64,000 nucleotides of DNA from Sphingomonas oleivorans (GCF_003050615.1 NZ_NWBU01000004.1:248001-312000); one strand, 5' to 3'; shown: positions 32,854-42,259, counted from the first letter of the stretch. Notes: a model not told the origin generated them from the sequence alone. Translations and numbers: made by a program.

Positions 32854-35124
32854 ATGATCTGTCTGGACAAGAGCCGCTGGCTTTCGGCCACCGCGCTGGC
32901 CGCCTTTCTGATCGCGGGAGCAGCACGGGCGGAAGAGGCACCGTCCGATGCCGAGGCGAGCGTCGAGATCGTCGTGCTCGGCCAGGGCCAGGCACGGCAG
33001 GTACAACAGATCGATTCCGCCGATATCGCGCTCGAAGCACCCGGCATCAGCCCGCTGAAGGCGATCGACAAGCTTCCGGGCGTCAACTTCCAGTCGGCCG
33101 ACCCCTTCGGCGCCTATGAATGGTCGACCAGCCTTTCGGTACGCGGCTTCAGCCAGAGCCAGATGGGTTTCACGCTGGACGGCATCCCGCTCGGCGACAT
33201 GAGCTATGCCAATCATAACGGCCTCCATATCAGCCGCGCGGTCATCAGCGAGAATGTCGGCCGGGTGGAGGTCGCGCAGGGCGCGGGCAGCCTCGCCGCC
33301 GCCTCGTCGAGCAATCTGGGCGGCACGATCGAATTCTTCACGCGCGAGCCCAAGGAGGCGTTCGGCATCGAGGCCAACGGCACCTATGGTACCGAAGATA
33401 CCAAGCGCGGCTTCGTGCGCCTGGACACGGGTTCGCTGGGTGATGGCGGGCCGCTGATCTCGGTCGCCTATGCCTATCAGGATGCCGACAAGTGGAAGGG
33501 CGAAGGCGTCCAGCGGCAGCATCAGATGAATGCGCGCATCGTGCAGCCGGCCGGCGATGGCCGCTTCTTCGGCTTCGTCAACTATTCGGACCGGCGCGAG
33601 AATGATTATCAGGATCTGTCCGCCGCGATGATCGACCGGCTCGGCTATGGCTGGGACAATTTCGCGAAGAATTGGGATCTTGCCGTCCGCGTCGCGCATA
33701 TCGCGAACAATCGCGGCGACACGGGCGCGCCCGTGACCGATCCGACTGCCGGCACCAGCTATCCCGCCCCGATCCAGACGGTCGACGATTCCTATTATGA
33801 CGCGGCTGGCCTGCGCAAGGACTGGCTGGCCGGCGCGGGCTTCGACGCGCCGCTGACCGACATATGGAGCGTCAAGGCAACCGGCTATCATCATAGCAAC
33901 AAGGGCGTCGGCATCTGGTTCACGCCCTATGTCGGCACACCCGGCGGCGCGCCGATCACGATCCGCACCACCGAATATGACATCAACCGCAACGGCATCG
34001 TCGCCTCGACCGAGATCGAGACCGGGCCGAACCGGATCGAAGGCGGCATCTGGTACGAGGACAATGCGTTCAACAATGCGCGCCGCTTCTATGGCCTGGC
34101 CAATACCAGCGGCCGCCCGAGCCGCAGCTCGCTCGATTTCCCCAAAGATCCGCTACTGACGCAGTGGGAATTCGATTTCCACAGCGAGACGCTGCAATAT
34201 CATGTGCAGGACAGGCTCGATCTCGGACGCGTCCAGATCAATGCGGGCTGGAAGGGCCTGCGCGTCGAGAATGAGGCGACTCCCGTCGTTTCCGGAGGGT
34301 TGGCCTCGGGCACGATCCGGGCGCGCGACTGGTTCCTGCCGCAGGCGGGCCTGTTGTTCCGCCTGACCGACGATCAGGAAATCTTCGCGAGCTATACCGA
34401 AAATCTGCGCGCCTTCACGACATCGGCCTTCAGCACGACGCAGGCCGGCTTCGATGCGCTGCGCGGCAATCTGAAACCCGAAAGCTCGACCACTTATGAG
34501 CTGGGCGCACGTACGCAGAGCCGTCGATTCCGGGGCGTGCTCGCCGGCTATTATGTCGATTTCAAGGATCGGCTGATCAGCTTCGCCAATGGCGCGGGCA
34601 TCATCGGCAACCCCTCGATCCTGCAGAATGTCGGTGACGTACGCTCCTATGGCGTCGAAGCGGCCGGAACCTTCCGTGTCACGCCGCAGCTTTCGCTGTT
34701 CGCCTCCTACGCCTATAATCGGTCCGAATATCGCGATGATGTGATGAACGCGCGTGGCATCGTGCTGGCCGCGACCGATGGCAAGACCGTGGTCAATTCG
34801 CCCGAGCACCTCGCCAAGGGCGAGATCAGCTATGACGACGACGCCTTCTTCGCCCGGCTGGGCGCCAACTATACGTCACGGCGCTATTATTCCTACGAGA
34901 ATGACGTTTCGGTGCCGGGCTTCGTGCTGTTCGATGCAAGCCTCGGCTATCGCTTCACGGGTGCGCTGGAAGGCTTCACCATCCAGGCCAGCGCCACCAA
35001 CCTGTTCGACAAGGAATATGTGGCGACCATCGGCTCCAACGGCTTCGCCAATCGCCGCGACAGCCAGACGCTGCTCGCCGGCGCGCCGCAGCAATTTTTC
35101 GTGACGCTGAAGAGCAGTTTCTGA
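32854..35124 (+). CDS. TonB-dependent outer-membrane receptor (paired with PhoD)
   Basis: The 756-residue receptor has a signal peptide (about 1-26), a plug domain with the TonB-box-like EIVVLG near residue 34 and LSVRGFSQSQMGFTLDGIPL near 95, and a C-terminal beta-barrel ending with aromatic SF (FFVTLKSSF). The plug/barrel break is near 160. Immediately downstream, after a hairpin, is PhoD at 35185. The pairing suggests import of a phosphoester or its product, an iron or other ligand, or co-regulation; the substrate cannot be read from sequence. A LytTR pair reads the other way upstream. Confidence 0.9.
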   Translation: MICLDKSRWLSATALAAFLIAGAARAEEAPSDAEASVEIVVLGQGQARQVQQIDSADIALEAPGISPLKAIDKLPGVNFQSADPFGAYEWSTSLSVRGFSQSQMGFTLDGIPLGDMSYANHNGLHISRAVISENVGRVEVAQGAGSLAAASSSNLGGTIEFFTREPKEAFGIEANGTYGTEDTKRGFVRLDTGSLGDGGPLISVAYAYQDADKWKGEGVQRQHQMNARIVQPAGDGRFFGFVNYSDRRENDYQDLSAAMIDRLGYGWDNFAKNWDLAVRVAHIANNRGDTGAPVTDPTAGTSYPAPIQTVDDSYYDAAGLRKDWLAGAGFDAPLTDIWSVKATGYHHSNKGVGIWFTPYVGTPGGAPITIRTTEYDINRNGIVASTEIETGPNRIEGGIWYEDNAFNNARRFYGLANTSGRPSRSSLDFPKDPLLTQWEFDFHSETLQYHVQDRLDLGRVQINAGWKGLRVENEATPVVSGGLASGTIRARDWFLPQAGLLFRLTDDQEIFASYTENLRAFTTSAFSTTQAGFDALRGNLKPESSTTYELGARTQSRRFRGVLAGYYVDFKDRLISFANGAGIIGNPSILQNVGDVRSYGVEAAGTFRVTPQLSLFASYAYNRSEYRDDVMNARGIVLAATDGKTVVNSPEHLAKGEISYDDDAFFARLGANYTSRRYYSYENDVSVPGFVLFDASLGYRFTGALEGFTIQASATNLFDKEYVATIGSNGFANRRDSQTLLAGAPQQFFVTLKSSF

Positions 35125-35131
35125 TCCTCAT

Positions 35132-35157
35132 GGGGCAGCCCGGGTGCGGGCTGCCCC
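35132..35157 (+). terminator. Hairpin between the receptor and phoD genes
   Basis: Ten-base arms (ggggcagccc and gggctgcccc) around gggtgc lie eight bases past the receptor stop, followed by a pyrimidine-rich run (ttccgccttt) rather than a clean T-run. It may partly terminate transcription, setting the PhoD level below the receptor level. Confidence 0.6.
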
Positions 35158-35184
35158 TTCCGCCTTTCGGGAGGGACGACCGCC

Positions 35185-36792
35185 ATGATCCTCGATCGCC
35201 GCCGCTTCATCCTGGCGGGCGCCATAAGTGCCAGCCTTATCGCACTCCCGGCCTGGGCGCGGTTCGGGCAAGGTTTCACCCATAATGTCGCGAGCGGCGA
35301 GCCCGGCCCCAACTCGGTCCTGCTCTGGACGCGCTATGTGGCGACGGGCGGCAGCAGCCGCCTGACCGCTGAAATTGCGGAAACCGCGGATTTCGCGCGG
35401 ATCATTTCAGGCGGATCGGTCGATGCCGCGCCGGAGCGCGATCATATCGCCAAGATCGCGCTGGGCGGCCTCGCGCCGGATCGATGGTATTATTATCGCT
35501 TCGTCGCCGCGGACGGGAACATGTCTCCGGTCGGCCGCACGCGCACCCTGCCCACCGGCACCTGCCGCCAGTTCAATCTCGGCGTCTTCTCCTGCGCGAA
35601 CCTGCCCTTCGGCTATTTCAACGCCTATGCGCATGCCGCGCAGCGGCAGGACATCGATCTGATGCTCCATCTCGGCGACTATATCTATGAATATCCGCGC
35701 GGCACCTATCCGTCGATGGACGAGGCCGTCGCCGACCGCCGGATCGAGCCGGCCGGCGAGATCGTCCATCTCGCCGACTATCGCCTGCGCTATGCCAGCT
35801 ATCGTGCCGATCGCGATCTTCAGGCGCTGCACCAGCGTTTCCCGATGGTGATGATGTGGGACGATCATGAATCCGCCAATGACAGCTGGCAGGGCGGCGC
35901 CCAGAATCACGATCCGCTGCGCGAGGGCGAGTGGGCGGCGCGCAAGCGAGCGGCGATGCAGGCCTATCGCGAGTGGATGCCCGTCTCCGATGCGGGCTGG
36001 GCGGAATATGCCATCGGCGATCTCGCGACCATCTTCCGGCCCGAGACGCGCCTGATCGCGCGATCGCGGCAACCCGATCTGGGTGCTGCGATCCTTGGCC
36101 AGGCCGATCCAGTGGCGGCGATGAAAAGGTTCCGGGACAGCGTCTGGAGCGACCCCGCAAGGTCGATGATGGGCAGCGAGCAGGAAGCCTGGCTGGCGGA
36201 CGGCTTTCGCCGATCGGCCAGGCGTGCGCGCTGGCAGTTGCTTGCGCAGCAGACCGTGATGGGCTTCGAGAATATGCCCGCGGATATTGCCGGCTGGGTC
36301 CCGCCGGGCGCTCCCGATTATATGAAGGCGCTCGCCACCTTCGCGCCCGTCGCGGCGAAGCTCGGCCTGCCGCATTATATGGACAATTGGAACGGCTATC
36401 CTGCCGCGCGGTCGCGCCTGCTGCGTTCGGCGCTCGATGCCGATGCCGATCTCCTGATACTGTCCGGCGACAGCCATAATGCCTGGGCCTATGAGCTGCG
36501 CGAGGCGGGGCAGCCGGCGGCGGTCGAGTTCGGCGGACATAGCGTTACCTCGCCAGGCTATGAAAGCTATTTCCCGAATGTGGCGCCGGCGGATGTCGCG
36601 CGCGGCATCGTCGCCGCGAGCCCGGAGCTGAAATGGGCCGATACCGCGCAGCGCGGCTATATGACCGTCTCGCTGACGCCCGACGCCGCGACCGCCGAAT
36701 GGCTCTTTCTGGATACGATCCAGGCGCCCTCGACCAAGCTCGCTGGATCGCACCGGGCGAAGGTTGCCGCGCGGAGCAGGCGACTGGCCTGA
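35185..36792 (+). CDS. phoD: Alkaline phosphatase D family protein (PhoD), Tat-exported
   Basis: The 535-residue protein has a twin-arginine leader (LDRRRFILAGAISASLIAL) of about 27 residues, a PhoD N-terminal beta domain, then the metallophosphatase core. Visible motifs: VFSCANLPFGYFNAY near 134, MLHLGDYIYEY near 156, MWDDHESANDSWQGG near 228 and LILSGDSHNAWAYEL near 424. These provide the metal ligands of PhoD-type enzymes, which use Ca2+ and Fe3+ and cleave phosphomono- and diesters in the periplasm. The gene is 60 bases after the TonB receptor. No PhoB gene is near. Function as a phosphatase is firm; substrate range is not. Confidence 0.93.
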   Translation: MILDRRRFILAGAISASLIALPAWARFGQGFTHNVASGEPGPNSVLLWTRYVATGGSSRLTAEIAETADFARIISGGSVDAAPERDHIAKIALGGLAPDRWYYYRFVAADGNMSPVGRTRTLPTGTCRQFNLGVFSCANLPFGYFNAYAHAAQRQDIDLMLHLGDYIYEYPRGTYPSMDEAVADRRIEPAGEIVHLADYRLRYASYRADRDLQALHQRFPMVMMWDDHESANDSWQGGAQNHDPLREGEWAARKRAAMQAYREWMPVSDAGWAEYAIGDLATIFRPETRLIARSRQPDLGAAILGQADPVAAMKRFRDSVWSDPARSMMGSEQEAWLADGFRRSARRARWQLLAQQTVMGFENMPADIAGWVPPGAPDYMKALATFAPVAAKLGLPHYMDNWNGYPAARSRLLRSALDADADLLILSGDSHNAWAYELREAGQPAAVEFGGHSVTSPGYESYFPNVAPADVARGIVAASPELKWADTAQRGYMTVSLTPDAATAEWLFLDTIQAPSTKLAGSHRAKVAARSRRLA

Positions 36793-36825
36793 CGTGCGAA
36801 TGGCGTGCGCTGGCCGATAAAATAT

Positions 36826-36854
36826 GGCCCGGCAGAGACGCGCTCTACCGGGCC
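36826..36854. terminator. Hairpin between phoD and the opposing receptor gene
   Basis: Twelve-base arms with one mismatch (ggcccggcagag and ctctaccgggcc) around acgcg lie between convergent stops of phoD (36792) and the TonB receptor (36915). There is no T-run. It could stop transcripts from both sides. Confidence 0.5.
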
Positions 36855-36914
36855 GGAAGCAGGAATAGGAATGCGTGGCCGCGCAGACTTCAGCCTTGCG
36901 CGGGCCCGCGCCCC

Positions 36915-39677
36915 TCAGAATTTGGCGCGGACACCAAATTCGAAACGCCGCGAATAAGGCTCGTAGAAAGTCGTGAAGCGCTTATCCAGAACGTAGCTAT
37001 GCGTGTCTTCCTCGGTGATATTGTAGACGTCGAGATAGAGGGTGAAATTGTCGGTAAAGGCGAAGCTGCCGCTGAAGTCCATGAAGCCCGATGCCGCGGT
37101 CGTGGTGGGTGTGCTCGCCGGGCCGCAGACCGCGCAGGCGACATAGGCATCCCTGAAGGCATAGGACAGGCGCAGGCTGAGCGGACCCTTCTCATAGAAG
37201 CCCGACGCGTTGACCGTATGCTTTGAAACGCCGTCCAGCGAGGTCGTGGTCTGCACGCCCTTGATCGTCACATCCGCCTTGCTGTCGACATAGGTATAGT
37301 TGACGAGACCGCCCAGGCCATTGCTGAAGATATGCTGGAGGCCAGCCTCGATACCCTTGAGCTCGGCCGTGTCGCCATTGACGGGCACGCTGACCTGGAA
37401 GGTTTCCCCGATTATCTCTTCTTGGATGACCGCGCCGGTGATGAATCCCTTGATCTTCTTGTAGAAGGCGGCGACCGAAGCGGAGCTTCCCTGATTGCCA
37501 TACCATTCGACCGAAAGATCCAGCGAATCCGCCTTGATCGCCTTCAATTGCGGATTACCGTTACGCGAAACCCGCGGCGGCAGGCTGTTGATCTCCCAGT
37601 TCACGTCGACGCCAAGCTGGGCGAAGGTCGGCCGGGTGATCGCCTTCGATGCAGCGGCCCTCACCTGCAGATTATCCAACAGCCTGTAGGTTATGTTCGC
37701 CGAGGGAAGAAAGTTATTATATGTATTCGTTTCGCTGATGGGTATAACTTCGGAAAATGTACCCTTGAAGTTCGTGCTGTCCGGGATCGGCTCCAGCGCC
37801 AGAAGCTGCTGCGAGTGACCGCTCGACTTCGCCCTGGTCCGGATATAACGGACCCCGATATTTCCGTCCCAGCGATCGGCGTTGAAGTTCAGCTGGGCAT
37901 AGCCGCCATATTGATCCTCATCGACCTTGCTCGAGGAGCGAAGCTGCGGCTTGGCGGCGATATTTTCGTCGAAATAGGCCTGCCCGCGTGAGAGGACCGC
38001 GGCCCGGAACAACGCCTCCGCGTTCAGCGCCGGCCACCTGTTCGCGCCGCCGATCGTGCCCGCGCGATAACCGCCGGACGGGAACGGAACCACGGCGACG
38101 ACGCCAACGGAACCCAGCGTGTCGTTGAAGCCGCAATAGCCGCATCCGTTCGTCGGCGCGTAGTTCAGCTTGTCCTTGATGCGGTTGAAATAGAAGCCGC
38201 CGACCTTGAAGGTCGTCTCCAGCCCGCCAAGGCCGAACTTATAGTCGAAATCCAGGCGGGAGGAGAGCGCCTTGTCCTTGGTCTGCTCGCCCTTCTGCTC
38301 CATGAAGTGCAGGCCGATTTCATCATTGTTCAGATCGAGGCAGCTTCTGCCATCGGGCAGCGTGCACATGACCGTCGGGACCGGGCTGGTCGCCTCGAAA
38401 CGATATGTTCCGCCTTTCACACCGGCGACGGTGAAGAATTCCTTGCCCGCATTGGGGCGCTTGGCCTGGGAGTAAGCGAGGTCGAGCTTGATGGTCAGCG
38501 CGTCGGTCGCCTCATAAGCCGTGTTCCAGCCGACCTGATAGGTCGTGACCTTGCGGGCATGGGTGTCCGTCCCGATCTCGACCGGGATATTGGTAAGATC
38601 GAACGAGGTGATGAGATAGCGGTTGGTCGCGTCGCCGGCCCAGGGCTCGAGTTGCGCATTCGCGAAACGCGCCCAGCCATCATTGCTGTAGAAGTTCACA
38701 TTATAGGAATAATTATTCTCGGGCGTGTCATAATAGGAATAGAATGCGTCGATCTTCGTCTTCAACCGATCGGTCGGCGCATATTGAACACCGCCGACAA
38801 GGCTAAGCCGTTCGCGCGGACCATTTTTGACCTGATAGGAGATGATGCCGGGAAAGGCGCCACGGCCGTCCACCGCCTGATCACGAACGCCATCCCCGTT
38901 CGAATCGACCGTCTCGGTGCTGGCGCCGAAACTCTGATATGTGTCCGAACGCCAGTTGCGCTTGTACCAATAGACGCCGCCGAACACGCCGAGCGTATTG
39001 TCCGCGAAAGTATCGCTCGCCACGAAGCCCAAGCGCGGCGTGACCTTCTTCGATGCCTCGTCATAAAGGCCGCCCGCCGAACCCGAAATATGGAATCCCG
39101 GCCGCGACAGCGGATCGAGCGTCGTCAGCTCGACCAGACCGCCGATGCTGCCGTCGATCAGCGACGCCGTCGGCGCCTTGAAGACGGTCGCGGCCGCAAT
39201 CGCCTCGGAAGGCATGATGTCATAGCTGAAGTCGCGGCCGGCATTGTCGGTCGCCAGCACGCGTCCATTGAACGTCGTCAGGTTGAACTGGCTGCCCAGT
39301 CCCCGGATCGAGACGAAGCGCCCCTCGCCGCCGCTGGTGCGCGAGATCTGGACGCCCGTGATCCGCTGCAGCGAATCGGCGATGTTCGCATCGGGAAACT
39401 TGCCGATATCCTCCGCGCTGATCGCATCGGCGATCGTATCGGCGTTGCGCTTGATGGCGGTCGCGCGCTGGATGGCGGCGCGGACACCCGTCACGATGAT
39501 CTCTTCCGCATTGGGGGACGACATGCCGGCCGGATCGGTGTCGGGCGCTTGCGGGTTATTGGATGTAGTTTCCTGGCCCTCGGGCGCCGTCGATTCCGCC
39601 GGCACGGTCTGAGCTGCCGCGAGCGTGCCGAACGAGCAGCCGGACGCAAGAATCGCAAGCGCATGCGCAAATTTCAT
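36915..39677 (-). CDS. TonB-dependent receptor, TIGR01782-like (carbohydrate type)
   Basis: From ATG 39677 (preceded by ggagagggg) the receptor is 920 residues. It has a signal peptide (about 1-23), an acidic/Ser/Pro linker, the TonB box region EEIIVTGVRAAI near 61 and the plug motif AEDIGKFPDANIADSLQRI near 91. VSIRGLGSQFNLTTFNGR near 125 completes the plug. The barrel ends in the C-terminal signature RFEFGVRAKF. This class (TonB-Xanth-Caul) is large in sphingomonads and Caulobacter and is often linked to carbohydrate uptake. A GH66 gene is 232 bases upstream on the same strand, suggesting import of its oligosaccharide products. An in-frame extension to 39827 lacks a signal peptide and is rejected. 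Confidence 0.9.
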   Translation of the reverse strand: MKFAHALAILASGCSFGTLAAAQTVPAESTAPEGQETTSNNPQAPDTDPAGMSSPNAEEIIVTGVRAAIQRATAIKRNADTIADAISAEDIGKFPDANIADSLQRITGVQISRTSGGEGRFVSIRGLGSQFNLTTFNGRVLATDNAGRDFSYDIMPSEAIAAATVFKAPTASLIDGSIGGLVELTTLDPLSRPGFHISGSAGGLYDEASKKVTPRLGFVASDTFADNTLGVFGGVYWYKRNWRSDTYQSFGASTETVDSNGDGVRDQAVDGRGAFPGIISYQVKNGPRERLSLVGGVQYAPTDRLKTKIDAFYSYYDTPENNYSYNVNFYSNDGWARFANAQLEPWAGDATNRYLITSFDLTNIPVEIGTDTHARKVTTYQVGWNTAYEATDALTIKLDLAYSQAKRPNAGKEFFTVAGVKGGTYRFEATSPVPTVMCTLPDGRSCLDLNNDEIGLHFMEQKGEQTKDKALSSRLDFDYKFGLGGLETTFKVGGFYFNRIKDKLNYAPTNGCGYCGFNDTLGSVGVVAVVPFPSGGYRAGTIGGANRWPALNAEALFRAAVLSRGQAYFDENIAAKPQLRSSSKVDEDQYGGYAQLNFNADRWDGNIGVRYIRTRAKSSGHSQQLLALEPIPDSTNFKGTFSEVIPISETNTYNNFLPSANITYRLLDNLQVRAAASKAITRPTFAQLGVDVNWEINSLPPRVSRNGNPQLKAIKADSLDLSVEWYGNQGSSASVAAFYKKIKGFITGAVIQEEIIGETFQVSVPVNGDTAELKGIEAGLQHIFSNGLGGLVNYTYVDSKADVTIKGVQTTTSLDGVSKHTVNASGFYEKGPLSLRLSYAFRDAYVACAVCGPASTPTTTAASGFMDFSGSFAFTDNFTLYLDVYNITEEDTHSYVLDKRFTTFYEPYSRRFEFGVRAKF

Positions 39678-39908
39678 ATGAAATCCCCTCTCCAGATGCC
39701 GCCTGATTTTCAGTGCTATTTGCGGCTGCGCTCTATTTAGCCGGCGAATCGGACATTCGCAAACGCAATTGCAGCAAACGGGGCGGGGATTTTGCGGGTG
39801 GTCATGTTGAGTAGGAGCGCAGGACAAGGTCCTACGTCGCCGGGTCGCGGTTCATCTGCATCGAATCGGGGTGTCCTGGCTCCGCGCCTGTCGAGAAGGC
39901 GCGTGAAA

Positions 39909-41681
39909 TCAGGACAATATGATCGTGCTCCAGTAATGGAGCGCAGGCAGCATGATCTCGACCTCCACACCCGCTGAAGATGCCCGCTTCCTGAATGCAA
40001 GCGGCTGGTAACGGCCGCCGTCCACATCGGGCGAGGCCCAGCCGGCCGCGCGTATGTCGCCGGGCATATGGAGCGTCAGGCGCAGGTTGCGCAGATGCGG
40101 CGCATCCGGCCGATTCATCGCAATGTCGCGCCAGCGCGGATCATCGCTTCCCAGAAGGTTGATCAGATGGACCATCGTGCGGCCGCCGCCGCGCCGGGCG
40201 ATGGTCCACAGCCTGTTCGGCTCGCCCGTGGTGCTGGTCATCTGCCCTTCGACCCGCAAACGCACGTCGATCGGCTCCAGGCCGCCACGCAGATAGGTCT
40301 GATAGGCCGTCAGGAAATCATAATAATGACGTAGCGCATTGCGGAGCTCCGCCGACATCTCCAGGCGCCTGTTGGGAAAATATTCGCTCGACAGCATCCG
40401 CTCCCCGTCGCCCAGCTCGATATGCGAAGCGCCCGAAGCGAAGATCGCCGCATCCGTCAGCAGGACGCTCGGCAGGTTGAACCGTGTCGCGGCGGGCGCC
40501 GGTCCATCCTTCGCCTCGCGACGGTGGAGATAGGCGGCGAGGACATAGGCCTTTTGCGGGTTCGCGATCCGAACCTGCTCCGCCGCCGCAAGGATGCTGG
40601 CGAATGTCGGATGATCCTCCCACAGTTCCGAATAGACGAAGTCGGCGGCGGAGGTCGCGATATGCTCCTGGCCGCGCGCATTCACCGCGTTGAAGAGAAT
40701 GCGCCTGCCGAGCCGGGAACGGGCGCGATCGATATAGGGCCGGAAGCCTGCAATATAGTCCACCGGCGAACGGTCATAGGCATAACCGCCGCTCGCGCCG
40801 AACGTGTCCACATGCCAGCCGTCGAAGGGATAGACGCGGAAAAGATCCTCCATCCGGCCGAAAATATAGTCCTGCCACGCCGGATCATTCTGGTTCATGT
40901 AGAAGAGACGCGGTGTGCTCCAGCCGGGAATGTTGAGATCGAAGCTCTTGGCCGTCTCCGCGGTGCGCTGCCCCTCGGCGCTCGGCCATGTCGCCCATTG
41001 GATCGGCAGCGGATCGGCCTTGGAGAAGGCGTCCGCATAGGCGCTGTAGCTGGCATTATAGGCCATCGCCATCATGTTGCGGCGATGCGCCTCATCGATG
41101 AAGGCACGAACGATATCCGCCTCGATCCCGCGCCCCGCAATGTCCTTCCAGCTCGCGGCGGGCCGCTCGACCGTTCCGGCAAGCGGCTGCTCGTGCCGAT
41201 ACTGGAAATCGTAAAATTGCAGCCCGTTGATGTGAAAGCAATTGAGCTCGCGGACCCATTTCGCGGGATCCGCCCCGTCCGCCCGGCTGAAATGGGACAG
41301 ATAACCGTAGCGGGGAAAGCGCTTCCAGTCCGACGATATGTCGAGCGCGCTGGTCCGCTCGCCAAGATCGCGGCCGTCCCGGGAGCGCAGCCGGATGCTG
41401 ACGAAATAGCCCTGGAAATCGTCGCGGGGGACGGAACAGGAAAGGAGGATCTCGGTCGCATTTTCCCCGAGCGTGGCGGGCCCGCAGCGCCCGACCTCCC
41501 GCCCTAGGTCCATCACGCTTGCCATGACGGTCTCACCGCCCACTGCCTTGCCGCCAATCTCGGCGATCAGGCGGACCGGCTCACCGGGCGAATAGCGCGC
41601 CTTGTCGGGATAAGCATCCGCAAGCGTGGCCGGCGAAGCGGGCGCCAGCACGGCCGCGGCAAGAGCAACCAGAAACGACAT
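39909..41681 (-). CDS. Glycoside hydrolase family 66 (dextranase/cycloisomaltooligosaccharide type)
   Basis: The 590-residue secreted protein has a signal peptide (MSFLVALAAAVLAPASPATL), an N-terminal beta-sandwich (about 25-115), a GH66 catalytic barrel and a C-terminal beta domain. Family motifs: RFPRYGYLSHFSR near 121, GLQFYDFQYRHEQP near 152, and GWHVDTFGASGGYAYDRS near 285 with the probable nucleophile Asp; FVYSELWEDHPT near 339 gives the probable acid/base Glu. GH66 enzymes cut dextran (alpha-1,6-glucan) or make cyclic isomaltooligosaccharides. It reads toward the receptor at 36915-39677. Whether it is a hydrolase or transferase cannot be decided without the motif comparison around the barrel. 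Confidence 0.85.
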   Translation of the reverse strand: MSFLVALAAAVLAPASPATLADAYPDKARYSPGEPVRLIAEIGGKAVGGETVMASVMDLGREVGRCGPATLGENATEILLSCSVPRDDFQGYFVSIRLRSRDGRDLGERTSALDISSDWKRFPRYGYLSHFSRADGADPAKWVRELNCFHINGLQFYDFQYRHEQPLAGTVERPAASWKDIAGRGIEADIVRAFIDEAHRRNMMAMAYNASYSAYADAFSKADPLPIQWATWPSAEGQRTAETAKSFDLNIPGWSTPRLFYMNQNDPAWQDYIFGRMEDLFRVYPFDGWHVDTFGASGGYAYDRSPVDYIAGFRPYIDRARSRLGRRILFNAVNARGQEHIATSAADFVYSELWEDHPTFASILAAAEQVRIANPQKAYVLAAYLHRREAKDGPAPAATRFNLPSVLLTDAAIFASGASHIELGDGERMLSSEYFPNRRLEMSAELRNALRHYYDFLTAYQTYLRGGLEPIDVRLRVEGQMTSTTGEPNRLWTIARRGGGRTMVHLINLLGSDDPRWRDIAMNRPDAPHLRNLRLTLHMPGDIRAAGWASPDVDGGRYQPLAFRKRASSAGVEVEIMLPALHYWSTIILS

Positions 41682-42182
41682 GGAGTCTCCCTTCCGGCGA
41701 AAGGATCAATGCGCAGATCGCGATGCGCGTCGCAATTTCAACGGAATCTCTGCAATTTCAGCGGAAGCACGGCCGAAACCGACAGTGCGCTTCTCACCTG
41801 AGCATGTGGCCGATGCGGAGCCGGCTGTTGATGAAGCCCATATTTCCTCTCCTCCCTATTTGGAGGGCAAATTCTCACCAGCCGCCGATATTGGCAATGG
41901 GGCTGCAAAGGCCTCCCATGATGCGGCGGACGATCCCCGGCTTCGCCACCGCAAGTCGATCATCTCGATACGCTGCAATCGCCGAGGGCGAGGGGAGGCG
42001 GCAAGGGAGAGCCGGCGCAGAGGGGCTCTTAACATCTTTCCGAGCCTTGCTTCTTCAGTGTCGCCACGCTGCATCGTCCCTTGTGTCACGAATGTGTCAC
42101 GAACGACGAAAGGCGAACGAAAGGCAGTCAGCCCGTCTCGCGACAGGCTTCCTATCCTTCTGATTTTCTTGAATTATTAAAA
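41682..42182. other. 501-base gap between the GH66 gene and tRNA-Pro
   Basis: No gene is supported here. It carries the GH66 promoter region. On the minus strand a 15-codon frame (41794-41841, MGFINSRLRIGHMLR) follows a strong ggaggagagg site, a possible leader peptide or chance. Two 11-base tandem copies of tgtcacgaa(t/c)g lie at 42084-42105. Longer frames in the region have skewed composition unlike real genes. Confidence 0.45.
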
Positions 42183-42259
42183 TGGTCGGGGAGAGAGGAT
42201 TCGAACCTCCGGCCCCTGCCTCCCGAAGACAGTGCTCTACCAGGCTGAGCTACTCCCCG
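42183..42259 (-). tRNA. tRNA-Pro (anticodon CGG)
   Basis: The 77-base gene folds as a full cloverleaf on the minus strand: acceptor CGGGGAG pairs with CTCCCCG, D-arm GCTCAGCCTGGTAGAGC, anticodon loop TTCGGGA (anticodon CGG, Pro), T-arm with TTCGAAT, and an encoded CCA tail. It has no neighbouring tRNA. Confidence 0.95.

Noticed and set aside
41626-42180. Open frame of 184 codons in the gap between GH66 and tRNA-Pro
   Set aside because: It overlaps the GH66 signal peptide, has no ribosome site at its start and no recognisable domain.
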